From Hymenobacter sp. BT559 (GTDB lineage: Bacteria > Bacteroidota > Bacteroidia > Cytophagales > Hymenobacteraceae): a stretch of 64,000 bases of DNA. The DNA lies in contig NZ_JAELXV010000006.1 in assembly GCF_016427535.1 (NCBI RefSeq), positions 186,001 through 250,000 of the forward strand, read 5' to 3'. The notes beneath the pieces were generated by a model. That model saw only the letters and a program-made list of their open reading frames with translations, made no database searches and had not been told where the DNA came from. The translations under genes and the position numbers were made by a program. Of the stretch, positions 7,458 to 16,933 are shown piece by piece. How positions within the stretch are numbered: the first letter of the stretch is position 1; the number at the start of each line of letters is the position of its first letter.

Positions 7458-9734
7458 CTAGGCTACACCGCTTTCCTGCAACTTGATGAGGTTCAGCGCC
7501 GAGCCGGCCTTAAACCAGCCAATTTGGCCTTCGTTGTAGGTGTGGTTTACCGTGATGAGGTCGGTATCGCCATCGGCGTGGCGCAGGCGCACTTGCAGCG
7601 GCTGGCCGGGGGCGAAGGTCGTGAGGCCGAGGATGTCGATTTGGTCGTCTTCTTCGATGAGGTCGTAGTCGGCCTTGTTAGCGAAGGTGAGGGCCAACAT
7701 CCCCTGCTTCTTGAGGTTGGTTTCGTGAATACGGGCGAAGCTTTTCACCAGCACGGCGCGCACGCCTAGGTGGCGGGGCTCCATGGCGGCGTGCTCACGC
7801 GAGCTGCCTTCGCCGTAGTTCTCATCACCCACCACGATGCTGCCAACGCCCAGGCTCTTAAGCGTGCGGGCTGCCTGCGGCACGGGCACGTAGGGCTCGC
7901 CCTGGATGCCGCTAGACTTCACGGAGTTGGTTTCCCCGTTGAAGGCATTAGTGGCGCCGATGAGCATGTTGTTGGAGATGTTGTCTAGGTGGCCGCGGAA
8001 GCGCAGCCACGGGCCGGCCATCGAGATGTGGTCGGTGGTGCACTTGCCTAGGGCCTTGATGAGCACGCGCAGACCTACGAGGTCGGTGCCTTCCCATGCC
8101 TTGAAAGGCTCTAGCAGCTGCAGGCGGTCAGAGGTAGGTGCTACCAACACCTGCACACCCGAGCCATCGGCGGCGGGAGCCTGGAAGCCAGCATCTTCTA
8201 CATCGAAGCCACGGGGGGGCATTTCTACCCCCTGAGGCTCGTCGAGCTTCACGTTGCCGCCTTTGCCGGGCAGCGTGTCGGTCAGGGGGTTGAAGGTCAA
8301 GTCGCCGGCAATGGCGAAAGCCGTCACGATTTCGGGCGAGGCCACGAAGGCGTGAGTGTTGGGGTTACCGTCGTTACGCTTGGCGAAGTTACGGTTGAAG
8401 CTCGTGATAATCGAGTTCTTGCGCTTGGGGTCGTCGGTGTGGCGCGCCCACTGGCCGATGCACGGGCCGCAAGCGTTAGCCAGCACGACACCGCCCATTT
8501 CGGCGAAAGTGTCGAGCAGACCGTCGCGGGCCACCGTATAGCGCACCAGCTCCGAGCCGGGCGTAATGGTGAACTCAGCAGCTACGTGCAGGCCTTTATC
8601 TACGGCTTGCTTCGCTACGCTGGCAGCGCGGGTGATGTCTTCGTACGACGAGTTGGTGCACGAGCCAATCAGACCTACTTCCAGTTTCTCGGGCCAGCCG
8701 TGCTCTTTTACGGCGGCGGCAAACTGCGAAATCGGCCACGCAGCGTCCGGGGTGAAGGGACCGTTTACGTAAGGCTCCAGCGTGTTGAGGTCGATTTCGA
8801 TGAGCTGGTCGTAGAACTGAGCGGGGTCAGCGTACACCTCGTCGTCGGCGCGCAGGTGGGCAGCTTGCGCCCGGGCAGCGTCAGCGATTTCGGCGCGGCC
8901 GGTGCCACGCAGGTAGTCGCCCATTTTCTCATCGTAGGCAAATACCGAGGTCGTAGCCCCGATTTCGGCGCCCATGTTGCAGATAGTGCCTTTGCCGGTA
9001 GCCGAGAGGCTTTCTGCACCTTCGCCGAAGTACTCCACGATAGCACCGGTGCCGCCTTTCACGGTCAGGATGCCAGCTACTTTCAGAATCACGTCTTTAG
9101 CCGAAGTCCAACCGCTCATTTTGCCGGTCAGCTTCACGCCAATCACTTTCGGGAATTTTAGCTCCCAGGGCATGCCCGCCATTACGTCTACGGCGTCGGC
9201 GCCGCCTACACCAATGGCAATCATACCTAGGCCACCCGCGTTAGGGGTGTGCGAGTCGGTACCAATCATCATACCGCCGGGGAAGGCGTAGTTTTCTAGC
9301 ACTACTTGGTGAATGATACCCGCGCCCGGCTTCCAGAAGCCGATGCCATATTTGTTAGATACCGAAGCTAGGAAGTCGTATACTTCTTTGTTCTCGTCGT
9401 TGGCGATGGCGAGGTCTTCGGTAGCGCCGTCTTTAGCTTGGATGAGGTGGTCGCAGTGCACCGTAGAGGGCACGGCGGTTTTGTCTTTGCCAGCTTGCAT
9501 AAACTGCAAGAGGGCCATTTGGGCGGTGGCGTCCTGCATGGCCACCCGGTCGGGGGCAAAATCCACGTAGCTTACGCCGCGCTGGTACGACTTACCGCTT
9601 CGGTCGCCGTAGAGGTGAGCGTACAGGATTTTTTCGGTGAGCGTGAGCGGGCGGCCAACGGCCGTACGGGCGGCTTCGATGCGCGAGCCGAGGCCCGCGT
9701 ACACGGCCCGAATCATATCAAGGTCAAACGCCAT
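7458..9734 (-). CDS. acn: Aconitate hydratase (mitochondrial-type)
   Basis: 758 residues, matching the roughly 750-residue mitochondrial-type aconitases rather than AcnB. It interconverts citrate and isocitrate in the TCA cycle. The [4Fe-4S] ligands are the Cys of GSCTNSSYED and the two Cys of ANACGPCIGQW. Substrate-site motifs HCDHLI, GTDSHTPNAGGLGMIAIGVGGADAVD and GEGSSREHAAMEPRHLGV are all present. It is cytosolic and monocistronic. A -7-like element lies 32 nt upstream of the ATG. The gene contains several CCTAGG sites encoding Leu-Gly. Confidence 0.95.
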   Translation of the reverse strand: MAFDLDMIRAVYAGLGSRIEAARTAVGRPLTLTEKILYAHLYGDRSGKSYQRGVSYVDFAPDRVAMQDATAQMALLQFMQAGKDKTAVPSTVHCDHLIQAKDGATEDLAIANDENKEVYDFLASVSNKYGIGFWKPGAGIIHQVVLENYAFPGGMMIGTDSHTPNAGGLGMIAIGVGGADAVDVMAGMPWELKFPKVIGVKLTGKMSGWTSAKDVILKVAGILTVKGGTGAIVEYFGEGAESLSATGKGTICNMGAEIGATTSVFAYDEKMGDYLRGTGRAEIADAARAQAAHLRADDEVYADPAQFYDQLIEIDLNTLEPYVNGPFTPDAAWPISQFAAAVKEHGWPEKLEVGLIGSCTNSSYEDITRAASVAKQAVDKGLHVAAEFTITPGSELVRYTVARDGLLDTFAEMGGVVLANACGPCIGQWARHTDDPKRKNSIITSFNRNFAKRNDGNPNTHAFVASPEIVTAFAIAGDLTFNPLTDTLPGKGGNVKLDEPQGVEMPPRGFDVEDAGFQAPAADGSGVQVLVAPTSDRLQLLEPFKAWEGTDLVGLRVLIKALGKCTTDHISMAGPWLRFRGHLDNISNNMLIGATNAFNGETNSVKSSGIQGEPYVPVPQAARTLKSLGVGSIVVGDENYGEGSSREHAAMEPRHLGVRAVLVKSFARIHETNLKKQGMLALTFANKADYDLIEEDDQIDILGLTTFAPGQPLQVRLRHADGDTDLITVNHTYNEGQIGWFKAGSALNLIKLQESGVA

Positions 9735-9765
9735 AAGGAGTGAGAGTGGGTTTTTAGCTTAGGCG

Positions 9766-9773
9766 CAAAAGTA
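9766..9773 (-). promoter_or_regulatory. Putative Bacteroidota -7 element for aconitase (TACTTTTG)
   Basis: Exact match to TAnnTTTG on the minus strand, 32 nt upstream of the aconitase ATG. No convincing -33 TTTG at the expected spacing was seen, so this is tentative. Confidence 0.4.
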
Positions 9774-9946
9774 ACTCGTAGTCTAAGCAAGTTGGTAGTA
9801 ATCGATGGATTTAGGCCTATACTTAGAAGTTGTCCAAATAGCGGCCCAAAATCTACTAGTCAGGTATACGTTTTTTAATACGGCATAGTCATCTATTGTA
9901 ACTAAGGACTGCACTTGCTGGTTTTAATGCTTCTCTCTTTCCTTCT

Positions 9947-11218
9947 ATGAAAGTTATTCCTTTTGCACTCCTAGGTGCCGGGCTGCTGGCGGGCTGCCAC
10001 TCAGGCACTAACAACGGCTCGGCTGAAACGGGCACTACTTCGGCCGCCACCATGCTCACGCCCGGCCCCTGGCGCGGCGAGCTGGCCATTCAGGGGCAAC
10101 AGCTACCCTTCCTTTTTGAAGTCAAAACCGAAGGCGGCAAGCCTGTGGTGTACCTCATTAACAAAGGCCTGAACGGCGAGGAGCGCCTGCGTTGCGACGA
10201 GATTTCCGCAGCCGGCGACTCAGCTACCATTCGGCTGCACGTCTTCGACGCGGCGTTGGTCGTACGCGCCGATGGCAAAGACAAGCTGAAAGGCACCTGG
10301 GTGAAGTACGACGCCAAGACGCCGTACCGAGTGCCACTGGTGGCTACAGCGGGCGGGCAGAAGCTATTCCCTAATATCATTGAACGCAAAAATGAGTTTT
10401 TGTCTGGCACTTGGCGAACCACCTTTAAAGACGAAACAGGTAGTACCTATCCAGCAGTAGGTATATTTAACCAAAATAGCGTTGTAACAGGCACATTTCT
10501 AACCACAACTGGGGACTATCGGTACTTGGCTGGCCAAGCTGATGAAAGCTCTTTTAAGTTGAGCACGTTTGATGGAAGCCACGCCTTTCTATTTACCGGT
10601 CGTACAGGAGGCACTGGTTTGGTAGGCGATTTTTACTCCGGCAAGTCGGGCCACGAAACCTGGACTGCTACCCTCGACCCCAAGGCCAAGCTGCCCGATG
10701 CCGACACGCTTACCTACCTCAAAAAGGGCGAGTCGCGGCTGAATTTTAAGTTTCCGAGCGTAGTGCAGGGCGGCAGCATCTCCCCTACCGACCCCAAGTA
10801 CCGGGGCAAGGTGGTCGTTATTCAGGTGCTGGGCTCGTGGTGCCCCAACTGCATGGACGAGACCAAATTTCTGGCGCCTTGGTATGAGAAGAACAAGGCG
10901 CGCGGCGTTGAAATCATCGGCCTAGGGTACGAGCGCATGCCTGAGTACGACCAAGCCGCGGCTCGCTTGCGCCAGATGAAAGAGCGCCTCAATGTAGGCT
11001 ACGACCTCGCCGTGGCAGGCGTGTCGAACAAAGACTCGGTAGCCAAGTCGATGCCGCAGCTGGCTAAGTTTTTGGCCTTCCCCACCACTATTTTTCTGGA
11101 TAAGAAAGGCGTGGTGCGCACCATTCATACGGGCTTTAGCGGGCCGGGCACTGGCAAGTACTACGAGGAGGAAACCGCCCGCTTCAACCGCACCGTGGAC
11201 AAATTGCTCAAAGAATAA
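9947..11218 (+). CDS. TlpA/thioredoxin-like lipoprotein
   Basis: 423 residues. Lipobox LLAGC puts the lipidated Cys at residue 17, so it is membrane-anchored outside the cytoplasm. Residues about 40-270 form a beta-rich domain of unknown type. Residues about 280-423 are a thioredoxin fold with the active site SWCPNC, the cis-Pro region AFPTTIFLDKKGVV and a TlpA-like insertion. It probably acts as a periplasmic thiol-disulfide reductase. The CPNC redox pair differs from the CGPC of the array at 52-58 kb. A strong hairpin terminator follows the stop. Confidence 0.85.
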   Translation: MKVIPFALLGAGLLAGCHSGTNNGSAETGTTSAATMLTPGPWRGELAIQGQQLPFLFEVKTEGGKPVVYLINKGLNGEERLRCDEISAAGDSATIRLHVFDAALVVRADGKDKLKGTWVKYDAKTPYRVPLVATAGGQKLFPNIIERKNEFLSGTWRTTFKDETGSTYPAVGIFNQNSVVTGTFLTTTGDYRYLAGQADESSFKLSTFDGSHAFLFTGRTGGTGLVGDFYSGKSGHETWTATLDPKAKLPDADTLTYLKKGESRLNFKFPSVVQGGSISPTDPKYRGKVVVIQVLGSWCPNCMDETKFLAPWYEKNKARGVEIIGLGYERMPEYDQAAARLRQMKERLNVGYDLAVAGVSNKDSVAKSMPQLAKFLAFPTTIFLDKKGVVRTIHTGFSGPGTGKYYEEETARFNRTVDKLLKE

Positions 11219-11235
11219 GAGAGGCAGTTAGCCTA

Positions 11236-11283
11236 AAAAAAGCCTGAGCAAGTAGAAGCTTATCTACTTGCTCAGGCTTTTTA
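11236..11283. terminator. Bidirectional intrinsic terminator
   Basis: Perfect stem AAAAAGCCTGAGCAAGTAG with a short loop and its exact complement ending in TTTTT. It lies between convergent genes ending at 11218 (+) and 11305 (-). Confidence 0.9.
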
Positions 11284-11304
11284 TATTTTCAAGTACCTAG
11301 GGGG

Positions 11305-12177
11305 CTACTGCCCGGCTAGCTGGGCACTGGTGCGTAGGCTAAGCGGCGAGTACGAGTACTGCGGGCCACCGCCTCGCATGCCGCGCATACCACCCATGCC
11401 GCCCATGCGTCCGTAGCCACCCATGCCGCCGCCATTCATGGCGCTGTAGGGGTCATTGGAGCTGTCAGACTTGGGCATTTTGGGCTTCATGCCGGCCAGC
11501 GTGACGCCCACCGTAGCAGCCTGTCCCGTAGCAAGGGTCGGCACCCGGCGGTAGATAAGCCGCAGCGGCACGGCTAGCTCGTAGATGAGATTACCTTGGG
11601 CATCGAGGTCGAGAGCGGCCTTGATGCCGAGCTGCGACTGGGCATCGGTGAGCACCGGCTCTTTATTGCCCCGGAAGTTGAGCAGCTCCATCTCCTTGGC
11701 GCCTAGCAGCACCTGGCGCAGGCGGGTTTGGTGCTCGGCTAGGCGCTCGGCGGCCGAGGGGCCCATGGCGCCAGCGGGCCGCTGTTCGCCCCTAGGCAAG
11801 GATTCTAGGTCGATGGGAAGCGGAAAGCGAATGCCAAGCTGCTGCTGGTTGCGGCCCGTGGTATCGAGCCAAATTACCATGCCTAGGTACACAAACCTGG
11901 CCTGCGTACTGGCATCGTTAGCCTTGAGGCGCAGGTACATAGTGCGCGTATCGTTAAGGACCTGGTACTGCAGCTTGCTGTTGTTGTCGTACTGCAGCGA
12001 GTCGGTCCACTCTGTGGTTTTGCCATCAATGGTGGGCGGCGTAGCCACGTAGACGCTTTTGATTTTGCCGGGTGGTGGCAGCTTGGGGCCGCCTAGGTGG
12101 GCGGCGGGCTGGTGGGTAGCCATGCCCAGCAGGGCAACGGCCGGCAGCAGCGCCAGCCAGGAAAATAAGAAACGCAT
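11305..12177 (-). CDS. Secreted protein with CBM9/DOMON-like domain and Gly/Met-rich tail
   Basis: 290 residues from ATG 12177 (MRFLFSWLALLPA); a TTG nine nt upstream is less likely. After the signal peptide, PPTIDGKTTEWTDSLQYDNN and TMYLRLKANDAS resemble the start of carbohydrate-binding family 9-like domains. The C-terminus (about residues 245-275) is a low-complexity GGMGGYGRMGGMGGMRGMRG stretch. It is probably an envelope protein, possibly surface-exposed. The function is unknown. Confidence 0.65.
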   Translation of the reverse strand: MRFLFSWLALLPAVALLGMATHQPAAHLGGPKLPPPGKIKSVYVATPPTIDGKTTEWTDSLQYDNNSKLQYQVLNDTRTMYLRLKANDASTQARFVYLGMVIWLDTTGRNQQQLGIRFPLPIDLESLPRGEQRPAGAMGPSAAERLAEHQTRLRQVLLGAKEMELLNFRGNKEPVLTDAQSQLGIKAALDLDAQGNLIYELAVPLRLIYRRVPTLATGQAATVGVTLAGMKPKMPKSDSSNDPYSAMNGGGMGGYGRMGGMGGMRGMRGGGPQYSYSPLSLRTSAQLAGQ

Positions 12178-12368
12178 AAGATTCAAGCAGCGGTGGACTA
12201 CAAAACTACGTCACCCCGGTACGTCGGCCGCGACGTGGGCCGTGCACCTAGCTAACGCTGGGTTGGCCGCATTCTTGCCTAGGTGCCAGCAAGTAGCAGC
12301 CAGCGGGGCAACCTTGGCCGTTGTTTTGCGTGTTGCAGCTACCCAATAACCTCTACCTTATTCTTCCC

Positions 12369-13802
12369 ATGCCCTTCCCTTTTTTCCGCGCTGGGGCGAT
12401 TGCGCTACTCTTTCTGCCACTTGCCGGGCTAGCACCACGCCCAGCCGCCCACCCCACCACCGTAGCAATGCCGCTGCAAGGCGCCAAGCCTGACCCGCAA
12501 GTAATTGCGCAGTTTGGGATGTTCGAAAACCCGAAGCTGCAACAGTACATTGCGACCCAAGGCAAGCGGATGACGGCCATCTCGGACCGCCCCGGCGACT
12601 ATGGCTTCACCATCGTTGACTCGCCCATTATCAACGCCTTTGCCACGCCCGATGGCCACGTGTACTTCACGCGGGGCATTATGGCCTATTTCAATAACGA
12701 GGCGCAGTTTACGGGCGTGCTCGGGCATGAACTGGGGCACATCACGGCCCGCCACGGGCAGAAGCAGCAAACCAAATCGACTATTGCTACCTTAGGGCTG
12801 CTGCTGGGGCAGGTAGTGGCGCCGCGCGTCATGCAGTCGGTGGGCGGGCTGGCGCAGCAGGGTATCCAGTTGGGCCTGCTGAAGTACAGCCGCGATGCCG
12901 AGAACGAGGCCGACGTCCTAGGGGTGAAGTATTCGTCTAAGGTCGGGTACGACGCCGCGCAGATGGCCGACTTCTTCCTGACGCTGGAGCGCACCGAAAA
13001 AGCGAACGGGGGCGGTAGCACGCCGGGCTTCCTCTCAACTCACCCCAACTCGGCCGACCGCTACCAGCGCGTGAAAGCCTTGGCCGCTCAAACCAAGCAA
13101 ACGCTGGGCAACCGCACGCTCACGGTCAACCGCGACAGCTACCTGCGCTCTATCGATGGCCTGCCCTACGGCGAAGACCCGCGCCAGGGCTTTGTAGAAA
13201 GCAGCGTATTTTTCTTGCCCGAGCAGAAGCTACGTATGCCCGTGCCCTCGGGCTGGAAAACCCAGAACTCGACCGACCAATTTCAGATGGCCGAGCCTAA
13301 CGGCAAAGCGGCGCTCATCCTCACCTCAGCCGGCACGGGCACACTCGATGCCGCTGCCCAGGCTTTGGTTAAGCAAGTTGGCCTGAGCTCGCCTAGCGCG
13401 CAGCAAACCACTATCAATAGCTTCCCGGCTTTAGTAGTGGAAGGCGACCAAGCCGCCCAAGACCAACAGAGCGCCCCTGCCCACGTGCGCGCCTACCTCA
13501 TTCAGGATGGCAAAAGCATCTATGCCCTCATCGGCTTGGCGCCCAACTCATCGTTCGCCACTTACGCCCCGCAGTTTGCCAACGTGGCCCAGGGCTTTCA
13601 GCGCCTCACCGACGCCAGCAAACTCAACCGTCAGCCCGAGCGCGTTCGCGTGAAGACGGCCACCGCGGCTACTACCCTCGCCTCGGCAATGGCCGCTAAC
13701 GGCGTGCCGAGCAGCCGTTACGAAGAAGTAGCTATTCTCAACGGCATGCAAACTAACACGAAGCTTAGCAAGGGTATGCTGTACAAAGTGGTAGGTAAAT
13801 AG
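12369..13802 (+). CDS. M48-family secreted metalloprotease (BepA/YfgC-like)
   Basis: 477 residues from ATG 12369 (MPFPFFRAGAIALLFL, a signal peptide). The zinc motif HELGH lies in TGVLGHELGHITARHG, and the third ligand Glu is in RDAENEADVLGVKYSSKVGY, both standard for M48. STHPNSADRYQRVKAL ends the catalytic domain. The C-terminal half is a divergent region ending in a LysM-like KTATAATTLASAMAANGV...ILNGMQTNTKLSKGMLYKVV. A periplasmic quality-control protease for outer-membrane proteins is the family's usual role. A strong terminator follows. Confidence 0.9.
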   Translation: MPFPFFRAGAIALLFLPLAGLAPRPAAHPTTVAMPLQGAKPDPQVIAQFGMFENPKLQQYIATQGKRMTAISDRPGDYGFTIVDSPIINAFATPDGHVYFTRGIMAYFNNEAQFTGVLGHELGHITARHGQKQQTKSTIATLGLLLGQVVAPRVMQSVGGLAQQGIQLGLLKYSRDAENEADVLGVKYSSKVGYDAAQMADFFLTLERTEKANGGGSTPGFLSTHPNSADRYQRVKALAAQTKQTLGNRTLTVNRDSYLRSIDGLPYGEDPRQGFVESSVFFLPEQKLRMPVPSGWKTQNSTDQFQMAEPNGKAALILTSAGTGTLDAAAQALVKQVGLSSPSAQQTTINSFPALVVEGDQAAQDQQSAPAHVRAYLIQDGKSIYALIGLAPNSSFATYAPQFANVAQGFQRLTDASKLNRQPERVRVKTATAATTLASAMAANGVPSSRYEEVAILNGMQTNTKLSKGMLYKVVGK

Positions 13803-13836
13803 GCTGCCATTTCAAGCACTAGCTAAGCATTAGTAA

Positions 13837-13897
13837 GAAAAGCCAGTAGCCTGTGTCAAACTCTCAGTGGAGTTTGGCACAGGCTACTGGCTTTTTT
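13837..13897. terminator. Bidirectional intrinsic terminator
   Basis: Long stem AAAAGCCAGTAGCCTGTGTC pairing, with one G.U, to GGCACAGGCTACTGGCTTTT, closed by a short loop and ending in a T run. It lies between the convergent M48 gene and the PIG-L gene at the end of the minus-strand operon. Confidence 0.85.
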
Positions 13898-13935
13898 GCA
13901 GAACCACATGCTGAGTATAATGACTTCCAGGCTTT

Positions 13936-14721
13936 TTAAATATGCTCTAGGTTGTCAAAAGAACTCCCGGCCTGACCGGCAAAGCGCTCGGCTGCCGGCG
14001 AGAGGCTGGCGACCTGGGCCTCCGCACTCGCCAGCTGCGTGAGCTTGACGCGCACTTGCTCTGCGTTGCCAAACTGAAAACCTAGCTGCGAGGCGTAGGC
14101 TTGCGAGGCGGCTATTTTGGCCGCCAGCGCCGCTTCGCTTAGGGGGAGCGCGGTTTCGGGAAGACCGGCCGGTAGCTCGGGCGCGGGCAGCGCGTTGGGC
14201 TGCCGGATGATGTAAGGCGTGTCGCGGTACCAGAGCACCGGCACGGTCGGCGGTACCACAGCCAGCACGGCCAGCATTACCTGGCGGTGGTCTACGTGCA
14301 GCCCTAAGCCCTGCGGAGCAAAAATCAGCTGCGGCGAGGTCTGCGCTACCGCGGCGGCCAGAAGGGTGGTCAGTTCCGGGCCGATGTCGTCGGTGGGTAG
14401 CAAGTCGGCAAACAGGGCGGCGGGGCTGTGGTAGCCCCGGTGCGGGGCTTCGGGCAGGTCGAGCCAGCGCACATCGGAGGCACCTAGGTGCTGGGCGGCG
14501 GCGGTGTCTTCGGCCCGGCGGAGGGCTAGGTAGTCTATTTCTGGCCCTAGGCCCTTATCAGCTTGGCAAGCCAGGGCAAAGCCGGTTGGGTTGGGCACCG
14601 AGCGCGTGAATACCGTGAGCAGCACGCATTGCCAGCCGGCCTGCGCCAGCGTAGCAAACGTGCCGCCGCAGGAAAAAGCCACGTCATCGAGGTGGGGCGA
14701 GATGAAAAGTGCGGTGGGCAT
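13936..14721 (-). CDS. PIG-L/LmbE-family deacetylase
   Basis: 261 residues from ATG 14721 (MPTALFISPHLDD). The zinc motif SPHLDDVAFSCGGT (H10, D12, D13) and the distal HVDH are those of PIG-L/MshB/BshB N-acetylglucosaminyl deacetylases, which remove acetyl groups from GlcNAc conjugates such as GlcNAc-inositol. It is the last gene of the operon that begins with inositol-phosphate synthase at 22630. It is separated from the upstream glycosyltransferase by a family B repeat, so it may have separate RNA stability. A de-N-acetylation of a glycosylated inositol-type product is inferred from context only. Confidence 0.85.
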   Translation of the reverse strand: MPTALFISPHLDDVAFSCGGTFATLAQAGWQCVLLTVFTRSVPNPTGFALACQADKGLGPEIDYLALRRAEDTAAAQHLGASDVRWLDLPEAPHRGYHSPAALFADLLPTDDIGPELTTLLAAAVAQTSPQLIFAPQGLGLHVDHRQVMLAVLAVVPPTVPVLWYRDTPYIIRQPNALPAPELPAGLPETALPLSEAALAAKIAASQAYASQLGFQFGNAEQVRVKLTQLASAEAQVASLSPAAERFAGQAGSSFDNLEHI

Positions 14722-14739
14722 AGGGGTCTGTAGTAGGAT

Positions 14740-14804
14740 GTTGCGCGGACTTTGTAGTCCGCGGTTAGCTCGCGTCAAAACGCGGACTACAAAGTCCGCG
14801 CAAC
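14740..14804. repeat. Palindromic repeat family B, copy 2
   Basis: Perfect inverted arms GTTGCGCGGACTTTGTAGTC(CGCG) and (CGCG)GACTACAAAGTCCGCGCAAC around a 17-nt loop, each arm also a hairpin. It sits 12 nt downstream (minus strand) of the glycosyltransferase stop, inside the operon. The same hairpin is at 2945. Confidence 0.85.
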
Positions 14805-14816
14805 ACCACGTGTCTG

Positions 14817-16055
14817 CTACAGCAGGTGCGGGGCTTCACGGTAACGGCAGGGCTCTGAGGCTAGGTCTTCGGCCCAGTTTAGGTCTGGGGCGGTGCCGGC
14901 TAGCTGCTGGTAAATGCCCGCAATCTGGCGGCCGATAATGGGCCAGGCGTAGGTGGCACGCACTTCGTCCAGGGCCGTGGCGGCGAGGCGGGCGCGTAGG
15001 GCATCATCGTCGAGCACGCGGGCTAGGGCGGCGGTGAGGGCGGGCACATCGCCGGGTGGCATAAGCAGGCCATTGTCGTCGTGGCGCAAGCAATCGACCA
15101 CGCCCACGGCCTCGGCGGCCACGCAGGGCAGGCCGCTGGCCATGGCTTCGAGAATCGTGTTGGAAAAGCCCTCGGCGTAGGTGGGTGACACGAAGATGTC
15201 GGCCCGGTGGTACACCTGCGGCACATCGTCGTACTCAACGTAGCCGGCGAGCTCTACTTGCCCGCGCCAGGGCGCCTCAGCCACGCGGCGGCGCACTTCT
15301 TCTAGGTCGGGGCCGATGCCCGAGATGAGTAAACGCAGGGCCGGGCGGGCGGGGGCAAGTTGGGCGAAGGCATCGAGCAAATCGAGCACGCCCTTGCGCC
15401 GGTCTACGCGGCCGTGGTAGAGCAGCGTAGGGTGGGCGGGGTTGGCCCACTGGCCGGGCTGCCAGTTTTCGCGGGGCCGGAAGCGGTCTACTTCTACTGC
15501 GCCGGGCACGAGGGTAAAGCGCGCTGGGTCAGTACCGTGGTGGCCGATAACCTCATCGGCAAAACTCTGGCAGCCGATGAGCACGGCCCCGGCGTGGTCG
15601 AGCACGGTGCGAATGGCCCGCTGGTGCGTACCGCAGCACTCGACGCCCACCCAGTGCCCATCGCCCCCCTGAATGCTGACCACGTTGGGTAGACCTAGGC
15701 GGCGGCTTAGGTGCAGCGCGGCCAGGCCGGGCGGGTAGCCGTATTGAGCGTGTACTAGGTCGAAGGGCTGCTCGGCGTGCAGGCGTTCAACTGTCTCAAT
15801 AATGGTTTGAATATCGTCTTCAAACCGACCGCCGTTTTGCTCGCCTAGGGCCTCTAGGCCCACCACGCGCACGCCCCGCACCGGCGGGGGCGGGCCGCCG
15901 CCGTACACACCGCGGCCCAGGGCATCGCCCCGGTACTGCGATACCATCGTGACGTCGTGACCTAGGGCAACTAACTCGCGCAGTAGGTTTTGCGCATACA
16001 CGCTCATGCCCGAAATGGCTGGGAAGTAGCGGCGGGAAATAAAGCAGACTCTCAT
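14817..16055 (-). CDS. GT4-family glycosyltransferase
   Basis: 412 residues from ATG 16055 (MRVCFISRRYFPAISGMSVYA). The start overlaps the upstream TIM-barrel gene's TGA as ATGA, so the two are translationally coupled. The GT-B fold shows the N-terminal GMSVYAQNLLRELVALGH motif, LLYHGRVDRRKGVLDLLDA at the start of the nucleotide-sugar domain, and the EX7E-type motif SPTYAEGFSNTILEAMASGLP. GT4 retaining enzymes include MshA and BshA, which glycosylate inositol phosphate or malate. With inositol-phosphate synthase and a PIG-L deacetylase in the same operon, an MshA-like acceptor is plausible but unproven. Confidence 0.88.
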   Translation of the reverse strand: MRVCFISRRYFPAISGMSVYAQNLLRELVALGHDVTMVSQYRGDALGRGVYGGGPPPPVRGVRVVGLEALGEQNGGRFEDDIQTIIETVERLHAEQPFDLVHAQYGYPPGLAALHLSRRLGLPNVVSIQGGDGHWVGVECCGTHQRAIRTVLDHAGAVLIGCQSFADEVIGHHGTDPARFTLVPGAVEVDRFRPRENWQPGQWANPAHPTLLYHGRVDRRKGVLDLLDAFAQLAPARPALRLLISGIGPDLEEVRRRVAEAPWRGQVELAGYVEYDDVPQVYHRADIFVSPTYAEGFSNTILEAMASGLPCVAAEAVGVVDCLRHDDNGLLMPPGDVPALTAALARVLDDDALRARLAATALDEVRATYAWPIIGRQIAGIYQQLAGTAPDLNWAEDLASEPCRYREAPHLL

Positions 16056-16933
16056 GCGGTGGGCAGTTGGCGCTCGGCCTGGCGCAGGTAAGCCAGGGCT
16101 TGCGGAATCATGAGGTGGGCGCGGGGCGACTCGCGCGACATTTCGACGCAAACCAGCCCCGAAAAGCGAATGGCGTGCAGGGCCTGCAACACGGCTGGCA
16201 CGTCCATATCGCCCTCGCCGAAGGGCAGGTGCTCGTGCACGCCGCGGCGCATATCCTCCAGGGCAACCGTACCAATTTGGGCTGCAAACTCACGCACGGC
16301 CGCGGCCGGCTCCCGCTCTTCCGTCACGAGCAGGTGGCCGGTATCGAGGGCCAAGCGCAGGCTAGGCACGGCGGCTTGCAGGCGGAGGTAGTCGTCCACG
16401 GTTTCGACGAGCATGCCTGGCTCGGGCTCCAGCGAGGCTACTACGCCCCGCTCGTGAGCGGCCGCGGCTACCTGGTGCGCGCCTTCGAGCAGCCAGTCCC
16501 AAGCCTGGTTTTTCTCGACGCCCGGCTGGGGCACGCCGGCCCAAAAAGACACCGTTTCGCCCTGGCAGGCGGCGCACACGTCGAGGCAGCGGGTGAGAAA
16601 CTCCACCCGCCGCGCCCGGCCGGTGGCACTGGGCGCGAGCAGCGTGGGCTCGTGCTTCTGGCGTGGGTCGAGCAGGTAGCGGGCACCGGTTTCAATAACC
16701 AGCCCTAGGTTCAACTCCCGCAATTAGCTAGCCAGCTGCGCATTGCGACCCGCAAAATCGGGGGCAAATGGGTCGTGGTGGTGGTGGTCGAGGGTGAGGG
16801 CCACCCCATCGTAGCCAGCCTCGGCAATGAGCGTGAGCGCATCACCTAGGCGATGGTTGCTGGCCCCATTGGTGTTGTAGGCGTAGCGCAGCTGGTGCGG
16901 GGCGGCGGGGGAGTCGGGCAGCGAATTAGGCAT
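16052..16933 (-). pseudogene. TIM-barrel sugar-phosphate isomerase/epimerase interrupted by one in-frame TAA
   Basis: The start at ATG 16933 (MPNSLPDSPAAP) overlaps the end of the YcaO gene by 8 nt. The frame runs 69 codons to RNAQLAS, meets TAA at 16724-16726, and continues in the same frame as LRELNLGLVIETGARYLLDP to 16052. Together the two parts make one 293-residue AP-endonuclease-2/xylose-isomerase-like barrel with conserved acids and histidines in SLEPEPGMLVETVDDY, LALDTGHLL, HEHLPFGEGDMDVP and VCVEMSRES. A single C-to-T change (CAA to TAA) explains the stop. No other damage is seen, so it is a very recent null, a read-through site, or a sequencing error. TTG directly after TAA could allow restart. 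Confidence 0.8.

Noticed and set aside
8352..9161. Long plus-strand frame opposite aconitase
   Set aside because: It lies wholly over the aconitase reading frame, has no family motifs and mirrors its codon structure; high-GC DNA produces such antisense frames throughout this window.
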